Assembly (NCBI RefSeq): GCF_012489685.1
Contig: NC_080043.1
Span: 79,686,292 to 79,750,291 of the forward strand
Reading direction: 5' to 3'
Source: Lotus japonicus
Lineage: Eukaryota > Streptophyta > Magnoliopsida > Fabales > Fabaceae
Length of the DNA: 64,000 bases
Made by a program: the position numbers and the translations under genes. The notes beneath the pieces are model-generated. The model had not been told where the DNA came from. It did no database searches and saw nothing but the letters and a program-made list of their open reading frames with translations. Shown here one piece after another: positions 33,324 to 44,904 of this stretch (its first letter is position 1; each line of letters opens with the position of its first letter).

Positions 33324-33438
33324 TTTTCCCGTGAGGGAAGGGTTCTGGGATCAGTAGTTAGTTTTGTTGGATTCAATCTTTTGATTTTTCTACAACTTTA
33401 TTTCTTTTTATTGTTTTTCATTAATATATATATATATA

Positions 33439-33871
33439 GGCTTAAATATGTTTTTAGTCCCTCTAAAATAAGAGTTTTGGTTTAAGCCCCTATAAATAAT
33501 TTTTTTGGTATACACCCCTACATGCAAAATAATACAGAGGTTTCAGCCCCTGTCGTCACCTTACGTCGTTCGTCGTTTAGAGGGACCTAAACCCAAGAAC
33601 CTTGATTTTAGAGGTACCTAAGACATGATAAAAATTGACTTTTAGGTACCTCTAAAATAATTGTTCTTTGATTTAGGTACCTCTAAAATCATGGTTCCTT
33701 AGTTCAGATCCTTTTAAAATATGTCACGTCAGCGCCTGTTAGGTAAAGGTAACATCAAAGACTTATCCCTCCATATTATTTTCAAATTAAGGGTGTATAC
33801 CTAAAGAAAATATTTAGAAGGGACTAAACCAAAAGATCCTAATTTTAGAGGGACCAAAAACATATTTAAGC
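33439..33871. mobile_element. MITE with long inverted ends in beta-glucosidase intron 3
   Basis: Ends GGCTTAAATATGTTTTTAG and its complement CATATTTAAGCC, each followed by GTCCCTCTAAAAT-type sequence, frame a 433-bp non-coding element with internal GGTACCTCTAAAAT repeats. It abuts the TA repeat at the right edge of the viral insertion. The target duplication was not resolved, so its superfamily is open. Confidence 0.75.
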
Positions 33872-34578
33872 CTTCAAAAGATGAGGAAGTAGTCAGATAC
33901 ATAACCCTCCTCAAAGGGATAAAAAAAGACGCTAGAGAAACGAAACGCCCAAAGCCTAAAAACCCAAAGAAACGCAAAACCCCCAGCATAACCGCCCTCG
34001 GAAAAAACAAATCACAAAACAGCTTAAAAAAGCCCAGTTAAAAAGAACGAATAAAAAACCATAAAATGCTTACTAACACCCAACAGCTACACTAAGAATC
34101 GCCTATGAATTACCACCATTTCAATATTAAATGTAAGTAAAACAACAACTAATGAACTTTGTTTTATTTTATTTAGGAGGATATACTAATCATGGAGGAC
34201 ATAGGATTTGATGCTTATAGATTCTCCATCTCATGGTCTAGGCTGCTTCCAGGTGAGAATTTATATAATTATTTTATTATTATGGATAAAGTGAAAAATT
34301 AAATAATGTTTGAAGATAGTTTCATTGAAGGAGAAGAGATCACTAATAGAGTATTGATCTTGTATTAGGTGGCAACTTATCAAGTGGAATAAATAGTGAA
34401 GGCATCGCATACTATGACAACCTCATTAACGAACTTCTATCAAAAGGTTGAAATTGATTTTCTTCGATAACTTGTTTCATTCCTATCATTTTATTCTCTC
34501 TTCGTTAATGTAGGCCTTTTATCATCTAATTAAAATGGAATAGTAACATAAATCCTCTCTTTATTAACCTGGTGTTAA

Positions 34579-34692
<114 letters not shown>

Positions 34693-36421
34693 TAAGTAAT
34701 ACTACACAATTAAAGAGAAAAAACTGTGCATTGTATAAATAAATAAAAAGGGCTGGCAACACATTCTTTTAAGAACACAATTTAACACATCAACACATTT
34801 ATTGTGATTGGTCTATTTTTTAAAAAATGAGTGGTTGAAATTGTAATTGTTATTAGGAAGGATTTCACGGATTATGCAGAGATTTGTTTCAAGGCATTTG
34901 GTGACAAAGTAAAGAACTGGGTCATGTTAAATGGACCATTCATTTTCTCAACAGAGGGTTACGCGAAAGGTGTGTATGCCCCTGGTAGGTGCTCTAACTG
35001 GTTCAACTGCACGCAAGGTGATTCCGCAACCGAACCCTACCTTGTTTCCCACTATCAGCTTCTTGCACACGCTACTGTCGTCAAAGTTTACCGGGAAAAC
35101 TACCAGGTAGATCATTGCTTATTTCAATTACAAGCAATTAGAGGTGGGAAATAGGATAGACTTGACCCGAACTTCATTCTAATTTCGCGACTGAAACTTG
35201 ACAAGTGGTCTGTCATAGGCCAAATTTCAAGGTCTGACTTGACCTACTAGCATGTTTACAAACCTGTTTAATAGAATTTTAATGAGGTCAATTGCCAGCA
35301 AATTAATATGTCGATTCTAATAGGTATTTATACATATGGTTAAATTTCCATTTATTTATATTATTAATGAAAATAATATTACGTACACAAGCCGACCAAA
35401 TAAGGTATTTTTTTTTAACAGAAATAAGGTATTTTTTAAAACCTAAGATTGGCCTTTATAGTTAATCATACCTTTTAAAAAGTTTTTTTTTTTTTCAATA
35501 AACGAGTCACACTATACTGGGCGCTGGACTAACAATCTTACATAGTACCAGAAATTATTGTTACGAAACTTTAAATTAAAAAATCCCAAGTCTTAAAGGA
35601 TCAATTGGGGGTAATTGGGATTATTCAAAGCATCGACTGGGTTATACCATTGTCTCAATCCACAGCAGACATTGATGCAACATCTAGGGTCAGAGCTTTC
35701 ACGGTGGATTGGTAAGCAATTACATCATTTTTATTATGATGATCATATTAATTTGAGGTATCACCTCACCATTTTGTTTCCAATTAGGTTGATGGAACCA
35801 CTGAATTCAGGTTCATACCCGGTTGAAATGGTTTCCTACCTGGGAGAAAGACTGCCAAAGTTTTCTGAAGAGCAATCAGCAATGTTGAAGAACTCTTTTG
35901 ATTTCATTGGCATCAACTATTACTCTACAGCATATGCTGCTGATGCTGAATGCCCCAACCAAAACAAAACCTACCTCACAGATTACTGTGCTAAGCTTAC
36001 TTGTAAGATGTCATGAACTAAATTATTGTGACTTATAATAATATATGTAGCATTTCTAATCTTGCTAAAATTAAGGGTTTACATAATTACATTTACATGT
36101 GTAAATGATGTTTCAGATGAGCGTGATGGAGTTCCCATTGGTCCAAGGGTAAGAACTATAAATTACTTGAAAAAATTCCTTCTATCACAACAGCATTCAT
36201 CTTAACAATTCAAGCTCAGAACTATTACAGATTACTTAATTAGTTAACAGCTGGTCAAAGAGGTTCTTAAAAATTGTTGGAAAGTTCTCAATCCTGAGCT
36301 AGCTTTGCCGCAGGATTATAAGAATTCAAACTATTTTCTTGTCCTTTGAACATTGTTTTCTATAGCTCAAGGATTTTAAAAATTTCATCACTCTCTAATG
36401 ATCTAATCTATGAAAGCATGA

Positions 36422-36586
<165 letters not shown>

Positions 36587-37093
36587 TAATTAATAATTGG
36601 TCATATAAATTTGGTAAATTCTTTAATTACATTGCTTGAAATGACTTGCAGGTTATGATGAGTTTAACGATGGAAAAGGATCACTCCATGACCAAGAGAG
36701 AATAGACTGCCACATTCAACATCTTTCTTATGTTCACAGTGCCATATTGTAAGTATATGAAATTAATTCATTCCATTAACCTTTACATGTTTGAATTGGT
36801 TTCTCTTTCGCTTGTAGTTAGTTTTGACTTTAGAATCAATTGTAGAAGAATTTTCTAATATGCACTAAATAAGTTTTGCAAATTTAGATGTTCTAACTTG
36901 AGTACATCTCTGCATTTGGTAGGAAAGGAGTGGATGTTAGAGGCTACTTTGTATGGTCACTTTTGGATAATTTCGAGTGGACAGACGGTTTGGACTTGTT
37001 TATGTTAATTATACTGATGGATTACAGAGATATCCAAAGGATTCAGCTAGATGGTTTAAGAGGTTTCTCCATCAAGAATTGAAATCTCAGTGA

Positions 37094-38183
37094 AGATGCA
37101 GATCAATGGAAATGACAGTTTATTGAATTACTAGTAAGAGGTCCTCCATTTTCCCAATTTGGTATCAAAAATTAACTTTTAACACTTCGTGCATGTTTGA
37201 AAACTCATTCGAAAACACATGAAGCCACAATCATAGTGGTTGTAGAGGCGTGGAATAACATAAACTCTGATATAGTAAGGAACCCCTAAAGAGGAAGAGA
37301 AACCCACCTATAGGTAGAGAACTCTTCCAAGGGTTTTGCAATTATGCTCTTATTGTTTTGAGATTGCATAAATTATATAGCTATCGTTTCAAAGGAGTTC
37401 AATTTTAATTTTTGTTCTCAGCCAACCAATAATATTTCAAAACATCAATCAATTAAATTTAATAAAGTACTTATTTCTCGCACATCTTTAATACATATCT
37501 AATTGTTGACGGATTTGGATCCTCTCCATCCAGCTTCTCTCCATCCTCTCTCCATCCAAATCTGAGCCATTGATTTGGAAATTTAAAGGCTTGGATCAAT
37601 TTAAGAAGAGAGAGAAAAAATGAATTGTATTTAAAGGCTTGAATCAATTTAAGAAGAGAGAGAAAACATGAACTAATCTTTGACAACATAGTAAAAGAAT
37701 TTGGTACTGTAAAATCTAGTGTGAAAAATCTTTACACTGTTAGTGAGTTGTCTGAATAAACTATGAAAAAGTTAAGGTTAAATAATAACACATTATTATA
37801 GATGGACCAATCACATTAATCATAAATGGAATAAATTTTTTATATTTTATTAATTAATTAATTTATAAATAATATCATATTAGTCCATTAAGGTGGAGTT
37901 AAATAACTCTCATTTATCATTTAGCCAACCCTACATTTTCCTCTTCAAAAACTCTTTGCAAACTCAGGCCATGTAGCCAACTAATTTTTTCTTGCCAAAA
38001 GCTAAGTGGCAAACCTTTTTTTTTCAAAATTAAAGCTAAGTGCCAACTTTTTTTTTTGGTCTGAAGCTAAGTGCCAACTATATAACATTTTTACAACAAT
38101 AGTGAGACGTGGGCTTTTTGTTTGTCCATGTCAATCCCATTAATAGTCACCAATAAAGTGTTCACCACACTCACCAAAAACTC
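37094..38183. other. Spacer between duplication units; small tandem repeat
   Basis: AT-rich DNA after the beta-glucosidase pseudogene. A 48-bp tandem duplication starts ATTTAAAGGCTTG at 37,581 and 37,629. No gene was recognised. Confidence 0.5.
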
Positions 38184-38733
38184 TGTTGGGGGAGACAGTG
38201 GAGCCCATGTGCCGTGAAGGAAGACACCAAGAAATATCGACGTCACATCTTAACTCAAAACCTTAAGGCATTAGGTTTATGAGTCATATATATTATAAAG
38301 TCTTCTCCTCACCCATACTTAACCAATGTGAGACTCCAACAAACACTTGAATTCTCAACAATCTCTCTTTCAAGTGTGAGTCACCACCACATTATCATTG
38401 CCCCCTCCGCGGAAGCATATCCACACTTGTACCGTTGTTCGCACCATGATCCAACCATGTGCAACATGACACTCCACACTAACCACACTATCAGGGAGAC
38501 TTTCGATACAAGGAGCGATTACCATGGTCCTACAAATCATCAGCTCTGATACCACTTTTTGGGGCAGACAGGGGAGTCAATGGGCCGAGGAGCAAGACAC
38601 CAAAAGATATTGACGACACATCTTAACCAAAACCTTAATGCATTATGTTTATGGGTCACATCTCTTATAAAGTCTTTCTCTTCACGCATACTTAACCAAT
38701 GTGAGAGTCAAATAAGCACTTAAATTCTCAACA
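38184..38733 (-). mobile_element. Complete TRIM retrotransposon, minus strand
   Basis: Two LTRs of 177 bp each (38,184-38,360 and 38,557-38,733) flank a ~196-bp interior. Seen on the plus strand, the interior starts with a pyrimidine tract ATCTCTCTTTC (the polypurine tract of the minus strand) and ends with GCTCTGATACCA (38,543-38,554), the complement of the initiator-Met tRNA site. There is no coding capacity. A solo LTR of the same family lies at 40,768-45,467. Confidence 0.88.
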
Positions 38734-39115
38734 AATCCAAGATAATCCCAAAAGAAAAGAACAAGACGTGTTTGGTATTGTGTTACCCAAGGTTATTAAA
38801 ACCGGACCGATGACCAAATTGATGAGGACATTGAGGACCGATGATCAAATCAATGAGGACAACCTATAAAAAATGTATATTTTATAGGTAGTTTGATATA
38901 ATAAAAATAAATGAGTAGTAAATATAATAGAAAGAATGATGTGACTTTTTCTTATTTTGCTTGGTTGACCGTAGAAATGATTGAGACAAAATTGATTTTT
39001 ATCTTTAAAGAAAATTTTGTACAACCTTATATAAGAGATAAAAATGCACAATTGGAGACCGAAAGTGTCACATCACTTTATCTCGGTTTAAAGTTCTACT
39101 ATTAAATGCATATAG

Positions 39116-39384
39116 GCCCCGTTTGGGAAAACAGCTTAATTAAGCGATTATGCTCATAAGCGCTTATGAAATAAGCACTTATTCATAAGATATTTTTAAA
39201 ATTTTATTGAAATAAATTAAAAATAAGCTGTATATAAGCATAAGCTGTTTTTCATAAGCTATCATGAATAGCTTATGAAAATAAGCTGAAAATAGCTTAT
39301 GGCAGGCTATAAGCTGTTTGCATAAGCCCTCCCAAACACTGACATAAGAGCTTATGTTGTCAAATAAGCCCAAATAAGCTCTTC
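39116..39384. mobile_element. MITE, probably hAT-like
   Basis: Insertion relative to unit A, which reads AATGCATAGTGG at the empty site. CATATAG occurs at both edges (39,109-39,115 and 39,385-39,391), consistent with a 7-8-bp hAT-type duplication. The interior is full of AAGCTTAT-like inverted words (ATAAGCGCTTATG). The terminal inverted repeat is poor. Confidence 0.65.
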
Positions 39385-40178
39385 CATATAGTAGAAAAAA
39401 ACAGCAAATCCTAGGTCTTCGAGAAAATTGTAGTGGATCTCACTTATGAGATCAAACACTCACTAATCATTTTTGTGTGAGGTAAGTGTATGTCTTCCGT
39501 GAGTTTCTTTTGAGCCTCACAACTTTCCCTCCTCTAGATTAAGGCAACATTCTTTCACCCTAATTTTTTCTACCAAAAAAATACAAGTTCTTATTTCTTT
39601 CAAAATTTAATTTCCGGATTGATTTATTATGTTTTCGGAAATTAATTTCCATAACATGGGTGAAGATTTTTCTTTCAAAATGGTAGTAGCATGCTGGTCT
39701 CAAAATGTTTGGGAAAGGGGCGGATTTTTCTTTCTAACCTATTATTGAGTGTGTCATTTATCTATTTGTTAGAGGACAATGAGTTTTTTCGGCCGAAGAG
39801 GACAATGGTTCTATTGCATCTTAGGTTAGGTTGGGCTTTATTTTTTGTCAAAAGTTGGGTTGGGGTTTCGTGAAAAAACAGAATGAACCCATTAATTGAT
39901 TCTAGGTTTGATTAGACCAGGTTTTGAAAAGAAAAAAAAAACAACCTGGTTTTGCAAAAAAATCTTCAATCCATAATTATGTCATCGAGTTTGGAATTTG
40001 CCTGAATTTTATCCCCATTCAAAAAAAAAGATAATTTTATATTGACAAAAAAAAAGATAATTTTATCGCTAGACCAAGGAATCTCCACACTCGCAATCGT
40101 GAGAGTAATCTCTCGACCCATAGTTAGCAACTCAGCACTATAAATGGTAGGGCTGGTTAATGAGTTTGTCGGGATTTG

Positions 40179-40377
40179 TGTTGGGAATTAAAATATGCAA
40201 GTCAGTGAAAGAATGAGGGAAGAATGAATATTATTGAATAGAAGAGAATTACATGCCTATTTATAAATAGGCTTCACAAAACAAAAAATAACAGACTAAC
40301 AGTAAAACTAACTGTCATGTCACCAGCACATGCTAATACTAACTACTAACACTTGACACCTGAATTAAACTTCAACA
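40179..40377. mobile_element. Small solo LTR (199 bp)
   Basis: TGTTGGGAATTAAAAT ... CTTCAACA, flanked by a perfect 5-bp duplication ATTTG (40,174-40,178 and 40,378-40,382). A CTATTTATAAATAG TATA-like palindrome lies inside. Unit A has no such sequence at this point. Confidence 0.88.
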
Positions 40378-42963
40378 ATTTGTGCTTAAAATATCCTATA
40401 CATTTAAAATTAAGTAAGCCTAGTGGCTGTGTTGATTTTTAATATTTTATATACCAAACATCCTTAAAAAATCCGTGTACAAGAAAGCAAAACTTCTTTT
40501 TCCATTTAAATATTTTCGGGCTTATAATGAATTAAGGATACTGTATAGATTTGAAAGTCTAAATACAAAACTTTAGTGAAATTTTAATAAATTTAAAAGG
40601 TTTAATAGGATATAAGAATAGGGTTTAAACTCTTCCAATGTATAAAAAAGAAAATAGGGTTTAAAGAGTGAAACTTTGATATTATTTTTTAAATTTTAGA
40701 TGTAATTTAATATTTTTGCATGTGTGTTTTGCGTGTAAAAAGGTTTACAACGGTCCCCGAATAATAGTGTTGAGAATTCAAGATCGGAGTTGGAGTCTCA
40801 CATTGGTTAAGTATGGGTAAAGAGAAGACTTTATACTACTAAGAAAAAGCAAATTAGCGAGGGACAAAATCCGCCGCTAAATAAGGAAAATTCCGTCGCA
40901 AAACATTTAGCGACGAAACTAGCGACAGAATCGCGTCCGTCGTGAAAAGTGGCGTCGCTAAATATTTACAGAGGGATTCTTAAATCCGTCGCTGATAGCG
41001 ACGAAAATATGTCGTCGTTAATTTATATATTTCCATCGCTAAATCGTTTGCTGGATTATCCTATGAATTTGTTGCTAATTGCGACGGTGCGACGGAAAAT
41101 CCGTCGCTATTTACAACGGAACATAACAAACCGTCGCTATTTGCGACGGAACTCTCTGTCGCTATTTAAGACGGAACATAGCAGTCCGTCGTTATTTGCG
41201 ACGTACACTTCCGTCGCTAACCGCCTGACATTTTTATTTCTATTCCCTCGCTGAAGTGACATAATTTATTTTTTGAGCATATTTTATTTTTCCTGTACAA
41301 TAGCAATTCAGTTTGATCATTTTCCTCAAATCCTAAATGGAGTAATTCAAAATCCACTATTGGTTTGAACTTTCACATTCATATTTAAGATCATGTTCAA
41401 TAACATACATAATCATAGTAGTGAAGCCATACATAGTGATGGTAAAATGTCAAAAGCATAACTAAAAACGTTAGTGTCAAAGACATAAATATTCATCTAA
41501 ATACAAGGTCATCAAACTCAGCATATAATTCATCATAGTGAGAACCCATAAAGTTAAGTCCCAACAACGATTTTACCCACAAGCACATGTGTCAAACCCT
41601 TCAGTAGCTTCAAACTTAGACAGATAGGGATGTACCTCTTGATTCAAGCAGCTTCACATCCACAGAAGGGAAACACAAAGCAGATTGATCCCTCTATCCT
41701 GAGATGTCGAGGCTTATAGAGGTGATGAAACCGCAAGTTCCAACCCAAACCTGTAGGCAGCAAATCAACATCAAATTCAATGAATCACGAAAGAAACAGT
41801 GATTAGTAAGCATTTTTGCACAACTGCAAAAACCATCTCTTAAGGTGAGCTAAAAAATTTAGAGAAGTAGATTTGGACAAGGAAAGATTTTACACAAGTC
41901 ACAAGCAAAATAATTCTCAAACAGAGCATTTAACCGTGATTTGAAAGATGGTTGGCATTTAACAACCAATGAAAAAGTCTTGATTTTAAGTAACATATGG
42001 TAGCAATTGTCAGAAGTTCAAGCTTAGTTGAACACTAGTAATAGTATAGTCCAAAAACACCATGAGTAAACTTTGTCAAAGTTTCAGCAGAAGATGAGGA
42101 ACTTATAAAATGTCAAGTTAACTAAAACAAAAGCCATATGAAACTGTGAAGAAAATAAGAGTCAAGAGAGAAAGAGAGTGCTACTATTGGAGTTATGCTT
42201 TACAATAACTACGACCAACAAGAGTGACTAGAAAGCATTCAAAACCAAAACCAAAGAAGAAATTTAAAGAACCTTTTGCAACTAAATAGGCACCTCACAA
42301 CTCACAGAAGATGGGAAACCAGCCATTGTAAGCAACGGAGGTGAAGGAAAAGACAAAATTGCAGTTGGAAAGTAGAGACAAACATAAGAGGTTAGTCCAT
42401 GGAGTATGACTAATCCACTTCATCCATGATGGATGGTGGTCAAGTTCATTTCTTTCCTTTTTCCAATCATCAATGGCTTTGTGAGAAAACAGAGAAAAGG
42501 GGAACACATAAAATTGGGAATGCAAACACAGTAACTAATCTAGCAACCCATAATCAAAAACAAAATTGAAACATATAATAGAAAAGAATTGAATTCGGAA
42601 GCAAGTTCAAAAATTAAAAAAATAAAACAAGAAACAAAAGAATCAATCACTAATGAGCTCGTTCTAACTTTTATTACAAAATGTGAAACAATGCAGATTT
42701 TGTCCTCTAATGTCTAAGTGCATTGAATTGAACGAACATGTCCCAGTTTCAAGTAGACAATGTATAAATTTCAGCCTTATGTTGATGACACAAACACTTA
42801 ACTCTCAAAGGAGAAGCACCTAATTATTAAAAATTATTCAAAGTCATCAAATTGCCAAATTATGGCAATTATCTATGTTAGAAAATTTATCCTCAATCTT
42901 AATAGAAAGTCAACATCAACCTCAGTATTGTTCATGGTCCATTAAACAATTGATGAATGATAC

Positions 42964-43600
42964 CTTTCTGCGAAGGAGGAAGGCCATGAACTTATAGCCT
43001 TGTCTTGATGACATCCAATGGACACACAAATGTAGCTGTTATTGCCCCTGTAGTGAATGTCACACCATTAGACCAGCCATTCTTAAAAGCACTAGAGAAT
43101 CAGCAGAAAAAATAACCAGATACATGAACTGAAAATCGAAAGTTAAGAATTTGATAGAAACCCATGAAAACTGAACCCAAAATAGGGAAAGTTACCCGCG
43201 GCGGCACCAGCACCGACATCGGCGATTAAGCCCCTAATGTTGTGACTAGAACCAGAAGCTTGGTCATTACCACTCATATTAGAATCTAGAAACACACTTA
43301 AAATGGTGGTGCGAATGAGGGTGTTCCAGATGAAGTGGTTGAGAGGCGGTTGTTGTTTGACGACGACAGACGGTGAAACGACGCAGAAGTGGATGAAGAG
43401 GGAGATTTGCTTTGTGCGACTTGAGCGAAAATAACTGGAACAAACCTTCATGCAAACGGTGGGACCTCACGAGCGAACAAACCTTCACGCCAACGATGGA
43501 GCAAGAGCGATGGCGAGTTCAACGGCGCAAGAGCGGCGCCGACGGTGGAGTAGAAGCGACGACGGCAGCCATGAGAGTGTGAGAGGAAATTTCTGAGAAG
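42964..43600 (-). pseudogene. Captured fragment of a mitochondrial NAD-carrier-type gene
   Basis: Two exons with good splice sites. A leader plus exon 1 (ATG at 43,277, donor after 43,196) gives MSGNDQASGSSHN... ending VGAGAAAG. Exon 2 (43,047-42,964) gives ATFVCPLDVIKTRL then VHGLPPSQK. PLDVIKTRL is the mitochondrial carrier signature (P-x-D-x-x-K), and the order GAAAG, ATFVCPLDVIKTR, QVHGLP matches the N-terminus of plant NAD+ transporters NDT1/NDT2. A stop (TAA) stands where CAA (glutamine) would be, between TRL and VHG. Only the first ~57 of some 300 residues are present, so it cannot make a transporter. It is read on the minus strand within a CACTA-like element, hence captured, not resident. 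The remaining 41.3-42.9 kb shows no recognisable further exon. Confidence 0.8.
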
Positions 43601-43611
43601 CCTGTGACTTA

Positions 43612-44904
43612 GGGCTCGTTTGGCACGCCGTATTAGGCATGATAGTATAAGCTTATACAATATATTATGAGTTTATCCATTGTTTGGTGATGACATTGTA
43701 TTGTATAAGCTTATCCATCAAAGTCCCCTTATACGTTAAAATGACGTATTATTTAATCCATCATGTGAGTGATGGATAAGACATGATAAGGTTGTGACGT
43801 ATAAGTCACCATCACTACCACCTCCATTGCTGCCAACTTACACCACCATTGGCACCACCACCGGGTGTTGCCGCCACCACCCGATCACCACCGCCGCCCA
43901 ACCGTCACCACCACCACCGCCGCCCTACCGCCACCACCGACACCACAACCACCACCATATCGCCACCACCACCATAATCGCCGCCACCACTCTATTGCCG
44001 CCACCGACACCACAACCACCACCCTATCGCCACCACTATCACTGTTGCCTCCACCCTCCACCGTTGCCGCCACGCTACTGCAGCCGCCACCGCCACCCTA
44101 TCGTCGCCAACACCACAACCACCATCGCTGCCACCACCGCCGCCGCCACCACCGGTGTTGCCGCCACCACCACCGACACCACAACCACCACCCTATCGCC
44201 ACCACCACCATAATGTCGCCACCACCGACACCACAACCGCCACCCTATCGCCACCACCACCACCATTGCCTCCACCCTCCACTGTCGTCGCCGCGCTACT
44301 GCAGCCGCCACCGCCTTATCACCACCACCACACTATCGTCGCCAACACCACAACCACCATCGCTGCCACCGTCGCCACCACCGCCCTACCGTCACCACCG
44401 ACACCACCACCACCATAATCGTCGCCACCACCGACACCACAACCACCACCCTATCACCACCACCACCACCATTGCGTCCACCCTCCACCATAGCCGCCAC
44501 CTACCGCAGCCGCCACCGCCTTACCACCACCATCACCACCCTATCATCGCCACCACCACAACCACCATCGCTGCCACCACCACCACCAACTTATCTCCAC
44601 TGTCACCACCACCGCCACCAACACCAATCTACCACCATTGCCACCACCACCACCAACCTACCACCACTTCCATCACCACCGCCACCACCGTTATAATCAC
44701 CTCCATATTTGATTTTTATTATATCATTATTCAATATTTCACTAAACATAAAATTGCATTAATTTAAATGATATTGTAAATTATACAGAGTATGACCAAA
44801 CGCTGGATAGTATAAGAAAGTTATCAGGGCTTATACTATCAGGCCTAATACTATCAGGTCTTATACTATCAGGCCTAATACTATACGTCGCACCAAACGG
44901 GCCC
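43612..44904. mobile_element. Tourist-like element filled with CCA repeats
   Basis: Ends GGGCTCGTTTGGC and its approximate complement ACCAAACGGGCCC are flanked by TTA on each side (43,609-43,611 and 44,905-44,907). Subterminal ATAGTATAAGCTTAT and GGCTTATACTATC words are inverted copies. The centre (about 43,805-44,695) is a long CCA/CAC array, unusual for a MITE. Frames through this array encode His/Pro/Thr runs and are not genes. Confidence 0.85.
43805..44695. repeat. CCA-rich array with higher-order repeats
   Basis: A trinucleotide-like (CCA/CCG)n background. A longer unit, recognisable by CTACTGCAGCCGCCACCGCC and by CACCACAACCACCATCGCTG, recurs at about 44,022-44,145, 44,240-44,375 and 44,448-44,580, a period of roughly 210-220 bp. 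The motif ACCGACACCACAACC recurs more often. Confidence 0.85.

Larger units (their letters stand above)
28170..33425. mobile_element. Endogenous pararetrovirus, two partial copies in inverted orientation
   Basis: Caulimovirid-like DNA inside intron 3 of the beta-glucosidase pseudogene. The left copy (28,170-31,143) is on the minus strand and the right copy (31,144-33,425) on the plus strand. They share about 2.16 kb (28,170-30,325 against 31,144-33,309), leaving an 818-bp spacer present only in the left copy (reverse transcriptase core). Both copies encode RNase H, a downstream ORF2 and the viral promoter region. Movement protein, coat and protease are missing, so neither copy is a complete genome. 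The flanks are TA repeats (28,147-28,169 and 33,423-33,438). The two-ORF layout suggests florendovirus-like affinity, which is an inference. Confidence 0.85.

Noticed and set aside
38300..38555. Small frames within the 38.2-kb TRIM
   Set aside because: They lie in LTR and interior of a non-coding TRIM element.
43794..44767. Long frames encoding His/Pro/Thr-rich proteins on the plus strand and Gly/Val/Trp-rich ones on the minus strand
   Set aside because: They are translations of the CCA repeat array inside a Tourist-like element, open in several frames because of the repeat.
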